A DNA stretch of 59,764 nucleotides, taken from contig CAKSQL010000014.1 in assembly GCA_934486735.1 (NCBI GenBank), forward strand, positions 1 to 59,764. Reading direction: 5' to 3'. The notes under the pieces were generated by a model. The model ran no database searches, was not told where the DNA came from, and saw nothing but the letters and a program-made list of their open reading frames with translations. Position numbers and translations under genes: made by a program. This document shows positions 1 to 8,791 of this stretch, piece by piece. Each line of letters starts with the position of its first letter. Position 1 is the first letter of the stretch. Origin of the DNA: an uncultured Clostridia bacterium. Lineage in GTDB: Bacteria; Bacillota; Clostridia; UBA1381.

Positions 1-48
1 GAAGGTGTTTTACCACACTTTCCGAGTCCTTTTGTATTTGCCGATACA

Positions 49-375
49 TCAGGACTTTTCTTTTTCTGCCAACCCGTTGTAGGTTTGCGCCGTAATTTGA
101 ATTATATCGAGCAAGTCGCTGTCAATATCCGCACCGTTGTTTATTCGCTTTAACTCTGCCAAAATTTCTGCCATTTGATTTCTTAAAGCCTTGTAAACTC
201 TTGTGTTCGGCTGAACTATCACATCACGCTCCGACAGGCGTTTGATTATGTAGTCCTGTTTTGTAAGCCCTGACAGTTTTACTCTGACATTCAGGTCATC
301 TCGCTCCTGCGGCGACATCCGAAATGATATTATCACCTTCCGCCATCTGCCTTTATTATCAAGCGTTTTATCCAT
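49..375 (-). CDS. MobC-like ribbon-helix-helix mobilization protein
   Basis: A 108-residue basic protein. Residues about 15-50 look like the ribbon-helix-helix DNA-binding fold of plasmid or conjugative-element relaxosome accessory proteins (MobC family), with the pattern ISFRMSPQERDDL followed by a GLTKQDYI helix. Such proteins bind oriT and help the relaxase. I place the start at ATG 375, preceded at about 8 nt by GAGGAG; the frame is open further upstream to 384. The gene begins inside the old 3' end of the integrase reading frame, so the two were once translationally overlapped. A relaxase would be expected next to it, but only 48 bases remain before the window edge and none can be recognised. 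Family assignment is by pattern only; another small RHH regulator is possible. Confidence 0.6.
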   Translation of the reverse strand: MDKTLDNKGRWRKVIISFRMSPQERDDLNVRVKLSGLTKQDYIIKRLSERDVIVQPNTRVYKALRNQMAEILAELKRINNGADIDSDLLDIIQITAQTYNGLAEKEKS

Positions 376-1460
376 TATCCTCACTCCTCTCTGAATTCAG
401 TTTATTAGCCATATCAAGCTGTGCCGACGGAAACATATGAGCATAATTATATGTTAACAGACTTGAAATCGAGTGGAAAATCAAGGACTTTTGCACCGAA
501 AGTGCGGCTGAAATAGGCTGATAGAATTTTTAGTTTTAGCTTGACATACGGGTGACGAATTGAATGTATCGGAATACGCTTCACTCCGGCAGCTTTAGCG
601 CCTCTATCCATTTCATGATGCAAATAGCTTTTGCTTATTGGGAATATTCTGTCATTTTCTGAAATACCATAAAGGCTGGCGATATACTCCTTCATTTCCT
701 CGCACAAGAAATCCGGCATATTAATTACTCTGTTGCTTTTTTCTGTTTTAGGACTTGTTATAATATCCTTTTTCCTAATACGCTGATATGATTTGCTGAT
801 TGATACAGTTTTTCTTTCAAAATCAAAGTCCGATGGTATCAATGCAAGTAATTCACCCAACCGTATTCCTGTCCAATACAACATTTCAAACGCATAGAAC
901 GAAATCGGCTTATCAAGCATTTCATCAATAAACTTCATATACTCATCCTTTGTCCAAAATTCTTTTTCTTTGTTCTTCGCCTTACCCATATTTCCTGCTT
1001 TTGCAGCCGGATTTTCGGATAGTCCGTAAAACTTTGCCGCATGATTAAATATTGTACTTAATTGATTATGCAAAGTTTTAAGATATACCGGCGAATACGG
1101 CTTGCCATTCTCATCACGGTAATTCATCATCTCATTTTGCCACTTAATCACATCTTTCGGCTTAATATCAGATATACGCTTTTTGCCGAAGTACGGGATC
1201 AGCTTATTATCAATGATAGAATCCTTTGTTTCCCATGTTGTTTCTTTGATTCTTGCTCCGATGTCTTCCCGATATAGTCCTACAAAGCTCTCAAAAGTCA
1301 TATCTATATCGGATTTTGCCCTACGCAATTGTTCACGCTCCCAACATTGAGCTTCTCGCTTTGTGTTGAAACCACGTTTTTGTGTTTGTTTTCGCTCGCC
1401 TGTCCAATCAGTAAAACGATAAACAGCTCTCCATTTGTTACCATCTTTATAAACAGCCAT
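368..1460 (-). pseudogene. Tyrosine-recombinase integrase, disrupted before the catalytic tyrosine
   Basis: The N-terminal 300 residues are a normal phage/ICE-type integrase: an AP2-like arm-binding domain (residues 1-45), a SAM-like core-binding domain (55-155) and the start of the catalytic domain, with box I Arg at residue 200 (TGIRLGELL) and the HxxR motif at 299-302 (HSIRH). Straight after that the sequence stops resembling an integrase and the frame ends at 447. In another frame, from about 455 to 368, the expected C-terminus reappears as TYNYAHMFPS, including the likely catalytic Tyr, and continues as AQLDMANKLN to a stop. About 90-110 nt between HxxR and Tyr are replaced and shift the frame. 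ATG 1460 overlaps the excisionase-like gene. The product should be unable to recombine DNA. Confidence 0.8.
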
Positions 1461-1656
1461 TTTCACTACTCCTTTCTGTCTGTGGCTTATAGTTTACTTT
1501 CTCGAAAAAGTACTGCTTACTTACTCTGCCGGCAATGGTGCGAAATCCTTGCCGTTGCAACTCGGAATTCATTTCCTTGATAACCTTGTAAGCATATGAC
1601 TTTGATACTCCGAGTATCTGCTGCACTTCTTCAGCTCTCAAAAACAAATTTCCCAT
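1447..1656 (-). CDS. Excisionase-like helix-turn-helix protein
   Basis: A 69-residue protein with a MerR/AlpA-type winged helix-turn-helix: residues 3-30 read LFLRAEEVQQILGVSKSYAYKVI, the usual start of excisionases and DNA-binding proteins upstream of integrases. The start at ATG 1656 follows GAGGAG by 7 nt. It overlaps the integrase start by 14 nt and shares its promoter (1761-1789), as expected for a xis-int pair. It would bend DNA at the attachment site and direct integrase toward excision. Because the integrase is broken, it may now be without a partner. Confidence 0.7.
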   Translation of the reverse strand: MGNLFLRAEEVQQILGVSKSYAYKVIKEMNSELQRQGFRTIAGRVSKQYFFEKVNYKPQTERSSENGCL

Positions 1657-1760
1657 GTTTTCACTCCTCACTATTGTTTTTTCATCATTTAGCGTTAATA
1701 TAATAAAAATAAATGCTTCTATGCTTACATAAACTCAACGCAATTTGATAATGTATAACC

Positions 1761-1789
1761 ATTATATCCTACTTTTAAGATAATGTCAA
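1761..1789 (-). promoter_or_regulatory. Consensus promoter for the xis-int pair
   Basis: Reading on the minus strand, a perfect TTGACA (1789-1784) and a perfect TATAAT (1766-1761) are separated by 17 bases. It faces the excisionase-like gene and lies back to back with the XRE promoter 40 bases away, typical of an element control region. Confidence 0.7.
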
Positions 1790-1829
1790 GTGTTTTTTGA
1801 AAATTTATTATCTTTTTTATTTCTTATAG

Positions 1830-1858
1830 TTGACTAACTCAAACTAATATGTTATAAT
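1830..1858 (+). promoter_or_regulatory. Promoter for the XRE/GIY-YIG operon
   Basis: TTGACT (1830-1835), 17-base spacer, TATAAT (1853-1858), about 32 bases before the XRE start codon. The 220-bp divergent region between the two promoters is AT-rich and is the likely site of autoregulation by the XRE protein. Confidence 0.65.
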
Positions 1859-1890
1859 AATAGATAGAACAATACGATTGGAGATATATT

Positions 1891-2349
1891 ATGGCTATTG
1901 GAGAACGAATACGTTTTTTAAGAAATCTACACGGCACTACGCAAAAATGGCTTGGCATAAAACTCGGTTTTAGCGAAAAGACAGCCGAAACCCGTGTAGG
2001 TCAATACGAAATAGGCGTCAGAACACCGAAAGATGATATGATAAAGGATATTGCAAAAATATTCGGGGTGTCACCGCAGGCAATTAAATTGCCTGACATT
2101 GACAACTATGATGCTCTGCTGCACACCTTGTTTGCGATAGAAGATATATATGGGTTGACAATAAATATGCTCGATGATGAGTTTTGCCTTACCCTCAACA
2201 GAGATAACCCGTCCTATTTTCCTATGTACGATATGCTTCGTGCGTGGAATAAAGTTGCACGCAAATACAGAAATGGCGAGATAACAAAAGAGGAATACGA
2301 TAATTGGAGATATAATTATCCGGAAAATAATTCTAAAAACACAAATTAA
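1891..2349 (+). CDS. XRE-family helix-turn-helix regulator of the mobile element
   Basis: A 152-residue protein with an N-terminal HTH of the Cro/C1 type (residues 3-60: GERIRFLRNLHGTTQKWLG, then VGQYEIGVRTPK and IFGVSPQAI). The C-terminal half is charged and has no motif I recognise; similar short XRE proteins are common in integrative elements. It is transcribed away from xis-int and 21 bp ahead of the GIY-YIG gene, so the two form an operon. It is the obvious candidate to repress one or both of the divergent promoters. The role is inferred from context. Confidence 0.75.
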   Translation: MAIGERIRFLRNLHGTTQKWLGIKLGFSEKTAETRVGQYEIGVRTPKDDMIKDIAKIFGVSPQAIKLPDIDNYDALLHTLFAIEDIYGLTINMLDDEFCLTLNRDNPSYFPMYDMLRAWNKVARKYRNGEITKEEYDNWRYNYPENNSKNTN

Positions 2350-2370
2350 GTCGAAAGAAAGGTGAAAACA

Positions 2371-3213
2371 ATGCCATTTAGTAAAACAATTCAAATGTTC
2401 ATATTTGACGGCAATCCCAACGGGCGTATCATGTGTGAACTATCAAATTGGAATGGTCGTGTATATAAAATTTCGAGAAATGAACTATCAGAGTTTTCTC
2501 GAAGAGCTGACTCGGAAAATACAGGAGTTTATTTTTTATTCGGAAAAGATGAAGAAAATAACGATACTGTTTACATTGGAGAAGCTGAAAAAATGTTTTC
2601 AAGACTAAAACAGCATTTGAGAGATTCCGAATATTGGAATGATTGCATTGTCGTCATTAGTAAGGACAATTTACTTAACAAGGCACATGTAAAATATCTC
2701 GAAAACAAATTTTATATGTTAGCTCAAAATGCCGGCAGATCAATTGTTATAAATAATACAATTCCAACTTGCTCATCTATATCAGAATATGATGAGGCTA
2801 TGTTGCATGAGTTTATCAACAATGCAAAATTGCTTGTAAATACACTTGGATATAAAGTTTTTGATACAATTGAAGATACTGCCGTAAGGCAAAACGATAC
2901 TGAACAGTATTTTTTTATAAAGGCGGCAAGAGGAGCAGATGCAAAAGGAATGATAGTATCAGATGGGTTTGCTGTAATGAAGGGATCAACTATTGCATTT
3001 TCTACAGTTCAGAGTATGTCTGATAGCCTAAAAAAACTGCGTGATTCCTTAATCAAAAAAGAAATTATAGATAAAAATTTCAAACTAACAAGAGATTACA
3101 TTTTCACCAGTCCATCACTTGCAGCTGCAATTGTAATGGGGCGTAACGCAAATGGGCGAACAGAATGGAAAAATGAAGAACACAAATCAATCAAAGATAT
3201 AGAAGAATTATAG
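2371..3213 (+). CDS. GIY-YIG nuclease-family protein with DUF4357-like C-terminus
   Basis: 280 residues. The GIY-YIG fold is at residues 50-125: GVYFLF (52-57), VYIGEA (67-72), Arg in FSRLKQH (about 78) and a candidate catalytic Glu in YLENKF (111). These are the key positions of GIY-YIG endonucleases. The C-terminal part (about 190-280) ends in a stretch like DUF4357, with SPSLAAAIVMGRNANGRTEW. Proteins with this architecture are common cargo of mobile elements and near restriction genes, but their function is not established. ATG 2371 follows AAAGGTG. It is the last gene before the island edge and is followed by a terminator. Confidence 0.75.
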   Translation: MPFSKTIQMFIFDGNPNGRIMCELSNWNGRVYKISRNELSEFSRRADSENTGVYFLFGKDEENNDTVYIGEAEKMFSRLKQHLRDSEYWNDCIVVISKDNLLNKAHVKYLENKFYMLAQNAGRSIVINNTIPTCSSISEYDEAMLHEFINNAKLLVNTLGYKVFDTIEDTAVRQNDTEQYFFIKAARGADAKGMIVSDGFAVMKGSTIAFSTVQSMSDSLKKLRDSLIKKEIIDKNFKLTRDYIFTSPSLAAAIVMGRNANGRTEWKNEEHKSIKDIEEL

Positions 3214-3224
3214 AACAAACTAAA

Positions 3225-3263
3225 AAGAGCTAGCTGAAAATCAAATCAGTTAGCTCTTACTTT
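3225..3263. terminator. Bidirectional terminator between the island and guaA
   Basis: A 13-bp inverted repeat (AAGAGCTAGCTGA / TCAGTTAGCTCTT, one wobble pair) with T-rich tracts on both sides. It can end the GIY-YIG operon on the plus strand and guaA on the minus strand. Confidence 0.7.
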
Positions 3264-3277
3264 TATATATAATATAA

Positions 3278-3372
3278 TGTTGCCAAATCGTTGCCAATTT
3301 GCACCCACAAGTGCCACAAACGGCGTGGTTAAGCCATTTGTGAGGTGTGATACCTCATTCCCACTCAATTGT
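3278..3372. other. Probable attachment-site region at the guaA 3' end
   Basis: The guaA stop codon and preceding codons (minus-strand TTGAGTGGGAATGA) are the known attB core used by guaA-specific integrases. Just outside the gene lie two direct GTTGCCAA repeats 11 bp apart (3278-3300) and a small inverted repeat GAGGT/ACCTC (3341-3355), resembling recombinase arm sites. The far attachment site would lie before position 1, so the direct repeat pair cannot be confirmed here. Confidence 0.5.
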
Positions 3373-4887
3373 AGCCGGTGGTTTAGAGGTGATATCATAT
3401 ACGATACGATTAACGTGTTCCACCTCATTAATAATCCTATTCGAGGTTTTTTCCAGGACATCATACGGGATACGTGCCCAATCGGCAGTCATAAAATCGG
3501 TTGTTGTAACTGCACGCAACGCAAGTGTATAATCATACGTCCTGCCGTCACCCATCACGCCTACGCTTCGCATATCGGTTATAACCGCAAAATATTGATT
3601 AATACTTCTATCCAAATTTGCCAAAGCTATCTCCTCACGGAAAATCGCATCCGCATCACGCAATATATCAAGCTTATATTTTGTTATTTCTCCGATTACT
3701 CTGACTGCAAGTCCCGGTCCGGGGAATGGCTGACGCCACACAAGATATTCCGGTATTCCCAATTCAATTCCCAATTGTCTGACCTCATCCTTGAACAAAT
3801 CGCGGAGCGGTTCTATTATTTCCTTAAAATCCACATGTTCCGGCAGACCGCCAACGTTATGATGACTTTTTATCACCGATGCATCGCCGGATCCGCTTTC
3901 AATAACATCCGGGTAAATTGTACCCTGAACAAGAAAATCAACCGCACCTATCTTCTTTGCCTCGGCTTCGAACACGCGGATAAATTCCTCGCCTATTATT
4001 TTACGTTTTTCCTCGGGCTGTGTAACTCCTGCGAGCTTATTCAAAAATCTATCCTGTGCATTCGCTCTGACAAGTTTTATATCAAACTGTTCGCGGAACA
4101 CCTTTTCGACTTCATCGCCCTCATTTTTTCTCAAAAGTCCGTTATCGACAAAAATGCAAGTGAGTTGTTTACCGACAGCCTTATGTATAAGCACTGCCGC
4201 CACCGAACTGTCAACGCCGCCGGAAAGTGCGCAAAGCACCTTTTTATCTCCGATTTTTTCTCTGAGCGACGCAATCGCATTTTTAGCAAAATCGCTCATA
4301 AGCCAATCGCCCTTACAGCCGCAGACATTATACAGAAAGTTCTTCAGCATATCCTTACCTCGGGGAGTATGATTTACCTCGGGGTGGAACTGCACTCCGT
4401 AGAGTCTCTTTTCGGCATTTTCATATGCCGCCGTCGGGCAGCTTGATGTGCTCGCCGTCACCTCAAATCCATCGGGAACTTTATCTATAAAGTCGGTATG
4501 GCTCATCCAACAAACGGTTTCATTTTCGATACCCTCGAACAATTTACTGTCTTTCAGAGAAATTTCTGCTTTCCCGTATTCTCTTTTATCCGCTCTCTCA
4601 ACTCTGCCGCCGAGCATCTGAGCCATCAGCTGGCTGCCGTAACAGATTCCGAGCACAGGTATACCCATCTCAAAAATTTCCTTGCCACACTTCGGTGCCT
4701 CCTCGGCGTACACGCTGTTCGGACCGCCGGTGAAGATAATTCCTACCGGATTTTTTTCCTTTATTTTTTTAATATCGGTGCTATATGGCAGCACTTCGCA
4801 ATACACGTTGCATTCACGCACGCGTCTTGCAATAAGCTGATTATACTGTCCGCCGAAATCCAAAACGATTACTGTCTCATTTTTCAT
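3355..4887 (-). CDS. guaA: GMP synthase (glutamine-hydrolysing)
   Basis: 510 residues, full length. Converts XMP to GMP with ATP and glutamine in the cytoplasm. The N-terminal class I glutamine amidotransferase has its nucleophile Cys82 in GICYGSQ; the ATP pyrophosphatase domain has the PP-loop SGGVDSS near residue 230; the GMPS dimerisation domain ends with the conserved C-terminus PPATIEWE. ATG 4887 is chosen because GGAGG lies 8 nt upstream; the frame extends a further 16 codons without family similarity. The 3' end is the boundary of the integrated element. The upstream 65 bp separate it from an XRE gene on the same strand. Confidence 0.95.
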   Translation of the reverse strand: MKNETVIVLDFGGQYNQLIARRVRECNVYCEVLPYSTDIKKIKEKNPVGIIFTGGPNSVYAEEAPKCGKEIFEMGIPVLGICYGSQLMAQMLGGRVERADKREYGKAEISLKDSKLFEGIENETVCWMSHTDFIDKVPDGFEVTASTSSCPTAAYENAEKRLYGVQFHPEVNHTPRGKDMLKNFLYNVCGCKGDWLMSDFAKNAIASLREKIGDKKVLCALSGGVDSSVAAVLIHKAVGKQLTCIFVDNGLLRKNEGDEVEKVFREQFDIKLVRANAQDRFLNKLAGVTQPEEKRKIIGEEFIRVFEAEAKKIGAVDFLVQGTIYPDVIESGSGDASVIKSHHNVGGLPEHVDFKEIIEPLRDLFKDEVRQLGIELGIPEYLVWRQPFPGPGLAVRVIGEITKYKLDILRDADAIFREEIALANLDRSINQYFAVITDMRSVGVMGDGRTYDYTLALRAVTTTDFMTADWARIPYDVLEKTSNRIINEVEHVNRIVYDITSKPPATIEWE

Positions 4888-4952
4888 TCTTTTTCCTCCA
4901 AGGTAAAATTTTATTTTATCATAAATGCAAAGCATTTACAAATTATCAAAAA

Positions 4953-5279
4953 TCATTCTCCGCGCAATTGCTTTATTATATCCGCAACATCCTTCTTTGT
5001 CTGTTCGTCTGCCTCCACTCCGTCGGATACCAATTTCTTCGCAGCTTCGATATTTTCATACTTATCCATATTAAGAACATCATCGGGCGACACGTTATAC
5101 ATTATAGAAAATCTCGCCAAAAATGCTGCATCCGGGATTGCTTCACCCGTTTCGTAATTTTTTAATGTCGGCACAGACACGCCCATCAGCTTTGAAAACT
5201 GCTTTTGAGTAAGTCTGCTCGCTTTTCTGTACTTATAAATTTTTTCCGCAAATTTCATTTTATCATTCGTAACACTCAT
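4953..5279 (-). CDS. Small XRE-family transcriptional regulator
   Basis: 108 residues with a typical Cro/C1 HTH (residues 8-65: IYKYRKASRLTQKQFSKLMG, SVPTLKNYETG, then YNVSPDDVL). The rest is short, acidic and unrecognised. ATG 5279 follows GGAGG by about 8 nt. It lies between guaA and rsmA on the same strand with 65 and 110 bp gaps, so it may be transcribed on its own. The target is unknown. Unlike the XRE gene at 1891 it sits on the chromosomal side of guaA. Confidence 0.7.
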   Translation of the reverse strand: MSVTNDKMKFAEKIYKYRKASRLTQKQFSKLMGVSVPTLKNYETGEAIPDAAFLARFSIMYNVSPDDVLNMDKYENIEAAKKLVSDGVEADEQTKKDVADIIKQLRGE

Positions 5280-5389
5280 TTTTCCTACCTCCGTGTATAT
5301 TTTAATTATAAAAATTATTTGCCTTTAATTAAGAATAGTGCAAATGTCATTGAAAAAAATTTTTATTATTATACACTCTACGAAACAAT

Positions 5390-6247
5390 TTATTGTTTTT
5401 TTTCGATATCGGCAATCGAATCGGCAACGGCTGCGAAATCCTCCACAGACAGGCATTCGCCGCGGATACGCGGGTCAAATCCGCATTCCGTCAAAGCTTT
5501 GCGAGCCGTTTCTTTATCCAGCCCCACGCCATGCGCAAGGCAGTTTAAAAGAGTTTTTCGTCTCTGTGCAAATGCCGCTTTAACGACTCTGAAAAACAAT
5601 GTCTCATCAATCGGCTGTACCGGCGCCGTATCTCTTATCTTTAAATTGAGCACTGCCGAATCCACCTTCGGCGGCGGCATAAAGCTCCCTGCCGGAACTT
5701 TTTCGATTATCTCCGGTTCGGAATAATAGCGGCACATAACGCTTATAGCCCCGTATTCCTTACTTCCCGGCTCTGCGCATATGCGTTCGGCAACCTCCTT
5801 TTGAACCATAACAACCACATTTTTAAGTCCGAGACGCAATTCAAGCAGCATTGCGATTATCGGAGTTGTGATATAATATGGCAGATTCGCGGCAACGCTG
5901 ATTTTTCCGCTGTCGAAATGCTCCTTTAAAAGCGCTTTTACATCCGTCTTTAAAATATCGCTTTGAACTATTGTCACATTATCAAATTCGGACAATGTGT
6001 AGTCCAAAACAGGAATCAGGCGTTTATCGATTTCCACGCTGACGACATTTTTTTTCATCCCTGCCAGTTCATATGTCAGACATCCGAAGCCCGGACCTAT
6101 TTCAAGTACGTTTTCCGCCTCGGCGGCACATGCAATCTTTTCAAGAACATTTTTATCAAGCAAAAAATTCTGTCCCAAGCCCTTTGAAAAGTCAAAATTG
6201 AATTTTGCACAAATTTCCCTTATTGTTCCGGGAGATGTTAAATCCAT
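5390..6247 (-). CDS. rsmA: 16S rRNA (A1518/A1519-N6,N6)-dimethyltransferase
   Basis: 285 residues, normal length for RsmA/KsgA, which dimethylates two adjacent adenines near the 3' end of 16S rRNA during 30S maturation. Visible motifs are FSKGLGQNFLLD at the N-terminus, the SAM-binding VLEIGPGFGCLT, the acidic VSVEIDK, and the catalytic NLPYYITTP. ATG 6247 is preceded by AAGGAGG; the frame is open for 13 more codons but these are not conserved. It has its own promoter at 6330-6358. Confidence 0.93.
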   Translation of the reverse strand: MDLTSPGTIREICAKFNFDFSKGLGQNFLLDKNVLEKIACAAEAENVLEIGPGFGCLTYELAGMKKNVVSVEIDKRLIPVLDYTLSEFDNVTIVQSDILKTDVKALLKEHFDSGKISVAANLPYYITTPIIAMLLELRLGLKNVVVMVQKEVAERICAEPGSKEYGAISVMCRYYSEPEIIEKVPAGSFMPPPKVDSAVLNLKIRDTAPVQPIDETLFFRVVKAAFAQRRKTLLNCLAHGVGLDKETARKALTECGFDPRIRGECLSVEDFAAVADSIADIEKKQ

Positions 6248-6329
6248 ATATCCTCCTTGCCGACTAAACGAGTACACAAAACGCATCAGCGTTTTTTTAT
6301 CGGTCTTGCAAATAAACCTTATAAAATTA

Positions 6330-6358
6330 ATTATATCATAAAATTTATCAAAAGTCTA
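6330..6358 (-). promoter_or_regulatory. Promoter for rsmA
   Basis: Minus strand TAGACT (6358-6353), 17-base spacer, TATAAT (6335-6330), giving a leader of about 75 nt before rsmA. Confidence 0.55.
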
Positions 6359-6400
6359 TACTATTTTCCTGCGAATTGAAAATTTTATCTACTTTGCAAA

Positions 6401-8722
6401 TTAAAAATCCTCGGGATCGGCTACAAATGCACTGATTTTATAACCGCCGTTCTTTTTGGCATCCACGGTGATATCTCCGTAAATATCCGTCCGATACACG
6501 CTCGCGCCGCTGTTTATATAGCGCGTCACAACTTCCTCGCGCGGATGCCCGTATGAATTTCCCGCGCCGACGCTTATTATTGCCGCATTCGGCGAGGTTT
6601 CCTCCACAAACTCTTCACTCGATGATGAAACCGAACCATGGTGCGGAACCTTTACAATCGTACAGCGGCCCCATTCTCCCGAATGGTTTTTCTCAACCTC
6701 TGCGGTTGCGTCACCGGTGAACAGTGCCGAGAATTTCCCGTAATCGACCTTTATTCCGAAAGAAGTATCATTCTCATCACCAACGGTCAAATCGGTATCA
6801 TCCGGCGAAATAACATGCAGCGTAACACCGGATTTAAATGTCAGCTTTGCTCCCGACTTCATATATGACAACTTGATATGTTTCTCCTCCGCAAGCTCCT
6901 CTATCTTGCGGCGATACTCGTTATCCTCCATGCAATCCGGCATCAGAACTTCTTTCACGGTAAGCTTTTTCATGGCGTCAATCACACCCTTGCAATGATC
7001 GCTGTGATAATGCGAAACAACCGCGAGATCAATTTTATTATGCCCCTCTCTTTTGAGATACGGCACAAAAACCTGTTTTCCATAATCATAATCGGAGAAC
7101 TCGCTGCTGCCTCCGCCGTCTATGATAATAGTTTCGCGGAACGGAATCGACAGAACCGCTCCGTCACCCTGTCCCACATTGACAAAATTGATTTCCAGAT
7201 CATTTATCGTCGAAAGAAATCCGACACTGCCCGATATCGCAAAGCCTATCACGATTGCAATCGCCGCCTGACCTGTCATATCATTCTTTCGCTTTTTGTA
7301 ATATCTGCCTCTCAGATAGTACAGCACGACATAAAACGCGGCAATCATCAAAACTCCCGGCCGCGGCAGTGGTATCGAATATCCCGGCAGCCGAGACACA
7401 ACCTCGGGAATTTTCCGCATGAAATATAACAATCCCGTAACCGTAGGTGATGCCGGATTAAATTTTCCTGCCGGCAGAAATACAAGCTTTGCCGCACCGC
7501 ATGCCCACAATGCCGAAAGTAGAGGAGCATAAAGCACATTGAGCAAAAACGCATACGGAGTTGTATTATAGAAGAAATACGCCTGCAGCGGCAGCATGCC
7601 TATCGAAAGCACAAGCCACACCGCGATAAATCGCTGCTTTTTCTTCAAGCCGAGCCATTGCATAACCGGCGGAACAAAGTAGAAAAGCAATATATTGGAC
7701 ATGACCGAGAGGATAAAGCCTGCTTCGTATCCCATAAGGGGATTTGTCACAAGCATTACCAGCGCAATAATCGCAACGGTGTCTATGTAATTTGAAAATC
7801 CCGTTTTATTTTTGGAATATACCACCGCCGCTGCCAGCAGCGCGGACTTCATCACATAATGCGTATTTAAATTGAAAAATGCGTAAAGCACAAGCATCGC
7901 CATAAGCAAGTAATTTCTTTTCTTTTTCCCGACATAAATGCTCAAAGCGCCCGCCAGCGAAACTATAAAATATATGTGCATATACGACGGATAAAACATG
8001 CGCATCATATTGCTGTCATACAGCGTTTCTTCAAGCTCGTCCGAAAATCCGTCACGATATCCGGTCAGCACAGCTTTTAAAACCGCCGCATCATCACCGC
8101 TGTAATTTTTGTATATCTCATTCGAAATACGATTCTTTATCGCAGCGGCAAAATATGCCGGAGAATAGTTTTTTAGCCTCGTTTTGCAAGGCTCGATTTC
8201 GTTCGCGTGCATTTTGAAATATACTCCCTTTGCCTTACTGCTCCTGCCCGAGTCAAAATCTCCGCGGTTCAGCTTTTGCGGAAACGTCTTTAAAAAGCCT
8301 TTTGCCACAATCGAATCTCCGAATTTATATTCCTCGTCCGAAGTTATTCTTATCCTCTCGCGCACCTCGAGATCTTCGCCCAGATAGCTTATCATCCGCA
8401 CATCCGCAAAATAGATATTGTGATCGCTCTCTTTTTTGGGCAAATCGGTTATCTTTCCGATAACCGTCACATACTTTTCGCTGAAGCGATACGCAGGCCG
8501 GATGCTGTCCGATATGGCATAATGATAAAGTAATATGCCGAAAGCCGACACCAAAATAACAAACGCCTTGAACGAGAAGAATTTCTTCAGCGCAAGCTTT
8601 CTCAAAAGCGACGTCAACACAACCGCTGCGATAAAAATGCATGCATCTCCTGCCGAAACACGATCACCAAAATATATTCCCAATGCGAAAAATGCAAGAA
8701 GCTGCAAATATATCGACCACAT
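6401..8722 (-). CDS. comEC: ComEC/Rec2-type DNA internalisation channel with metallo-beta-lactamase domain
   Basis: 773 residues. ComEC forms the membrane channel through which single-stranded DNA enters competent cells. The N-terminal third has a short hydrophobic pair and a soluble OB-like region; the centre (about residues 210-490) is the multi-helix competence domain; the C-terminus is a metallo-beta-lactamase-like domain with the metal-binding HYHSDH near residue 570 and later SVGAGNSYGHP. ATG 8722 follows GGGAGG. No other com genes are in the window, so natural competence cannot be claimed. Neighbours on the same strand are rsmA and an S41 peptidase, separated from the latter by a terminator. 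Confidence 0.85.
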   Translation of the reverse strand: MWSIYLQLLAFFALGIYFGDRVSAGDACIFIAAVVLTSLLRKLALKKFFSFKAFVILVSAFGILLYHYAISDSIRPAYRFSEKYVTVIGKITDLPKKESDHNIYFADVRMISYLGEDLEVRERIRITSDEEYKFGDSIVAKGFLKTFPQKLNRGDFDSGRSSKAKGVYFKMHANEIEPCKTRLKNYSPAYFAAAIKNRISNEIYKNYSGDDAAVLKAVLTGYRDGFSDELEETLYDSNMMRMFYPSYMHIYFIVSLAGALSIYVGKKKRNYLLMAMLVLYAFFNLNTHYVMKSALLAAAVVYSKNKTGFSNYIDTVAIIALVMLVTNPLMGYEAGFILSVMSNILLFYFVPPVMQWLGLKKKQRFIAVWLVLSIGMLPLQAYFFYNTTPYAFLLNVLYAPLLSALWACGAAKLVFLPAGKFNPASPTVTGLLYFMRKIPEVVSRLPGYSIPLPRPGVLMIAAFYVVLYYLRGRYYKKRKNDMTGQAAIAIVIGFAISGSVGFLSTINDLEINFVNVGQGDGAVLSIPFRETIIIDGGGSSEFSDYDYGKQVFVPYLKREGHNKIDLAVVSHYHSDHCKGVIDAMKKLTVKEVLMPDCMEDNEYRRKIEELAEEKHIKLSYMKSGAKLTFKSGVTLHVISPDDTDLTVGDENDTSFGIKVDYGKFSALFTGDATAEVEKNHSGEWGRCTIVKVPHHGSVSSSSEEFVEETSPNAAIISVGAGNSYGHPREEVVTRYINSGASVYRTDIYGDITVDAKKNGGYKISAFVADPEDF

Positions 8723-8748
8723 AATTATCCTCCCTGTACAACATTAAA

Positions 8749-8783
8749 AAACCGCTGCAACTTTTTTACTTTTGCAGCGGTTT
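8749..8783 (-). terminator. Terminator after the S41 peptidase gene
   Basis: A 12-bp perfect stem (AAACCGCTGCAA / TTGCAGCGGTTT) followed on the minus strand by a T-run, sitting between the peptidase stop and the comEC start. Confidence 0.75.
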
Positions 8784-8791
8784 CCTATTTT

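Noticed and set aside
1..48. Start of a relaxase gene after mobC
   Set aside because: An ATG exists at the mobC stop, but 16 codons show no relaxase motif.
468..484. A sequence resembling the guaA attachment core (CCACTCGATT on the minus strand) near the broken integrase end
   Set aside because: Relative to the real guaA site it is inverted and has mismatches on both sides; a normal integration would give direct repeats.
3277..4446. A 389-codon open frame antisense to guaA
   Set aside because: No ribosome binding site, no family resemblance, and lies wholly within a clear gene on the other strand.
6401..8722. A competence locus
   Set aside because: Only comEC is present; comEA, comG and comF-type genes are not in the window.
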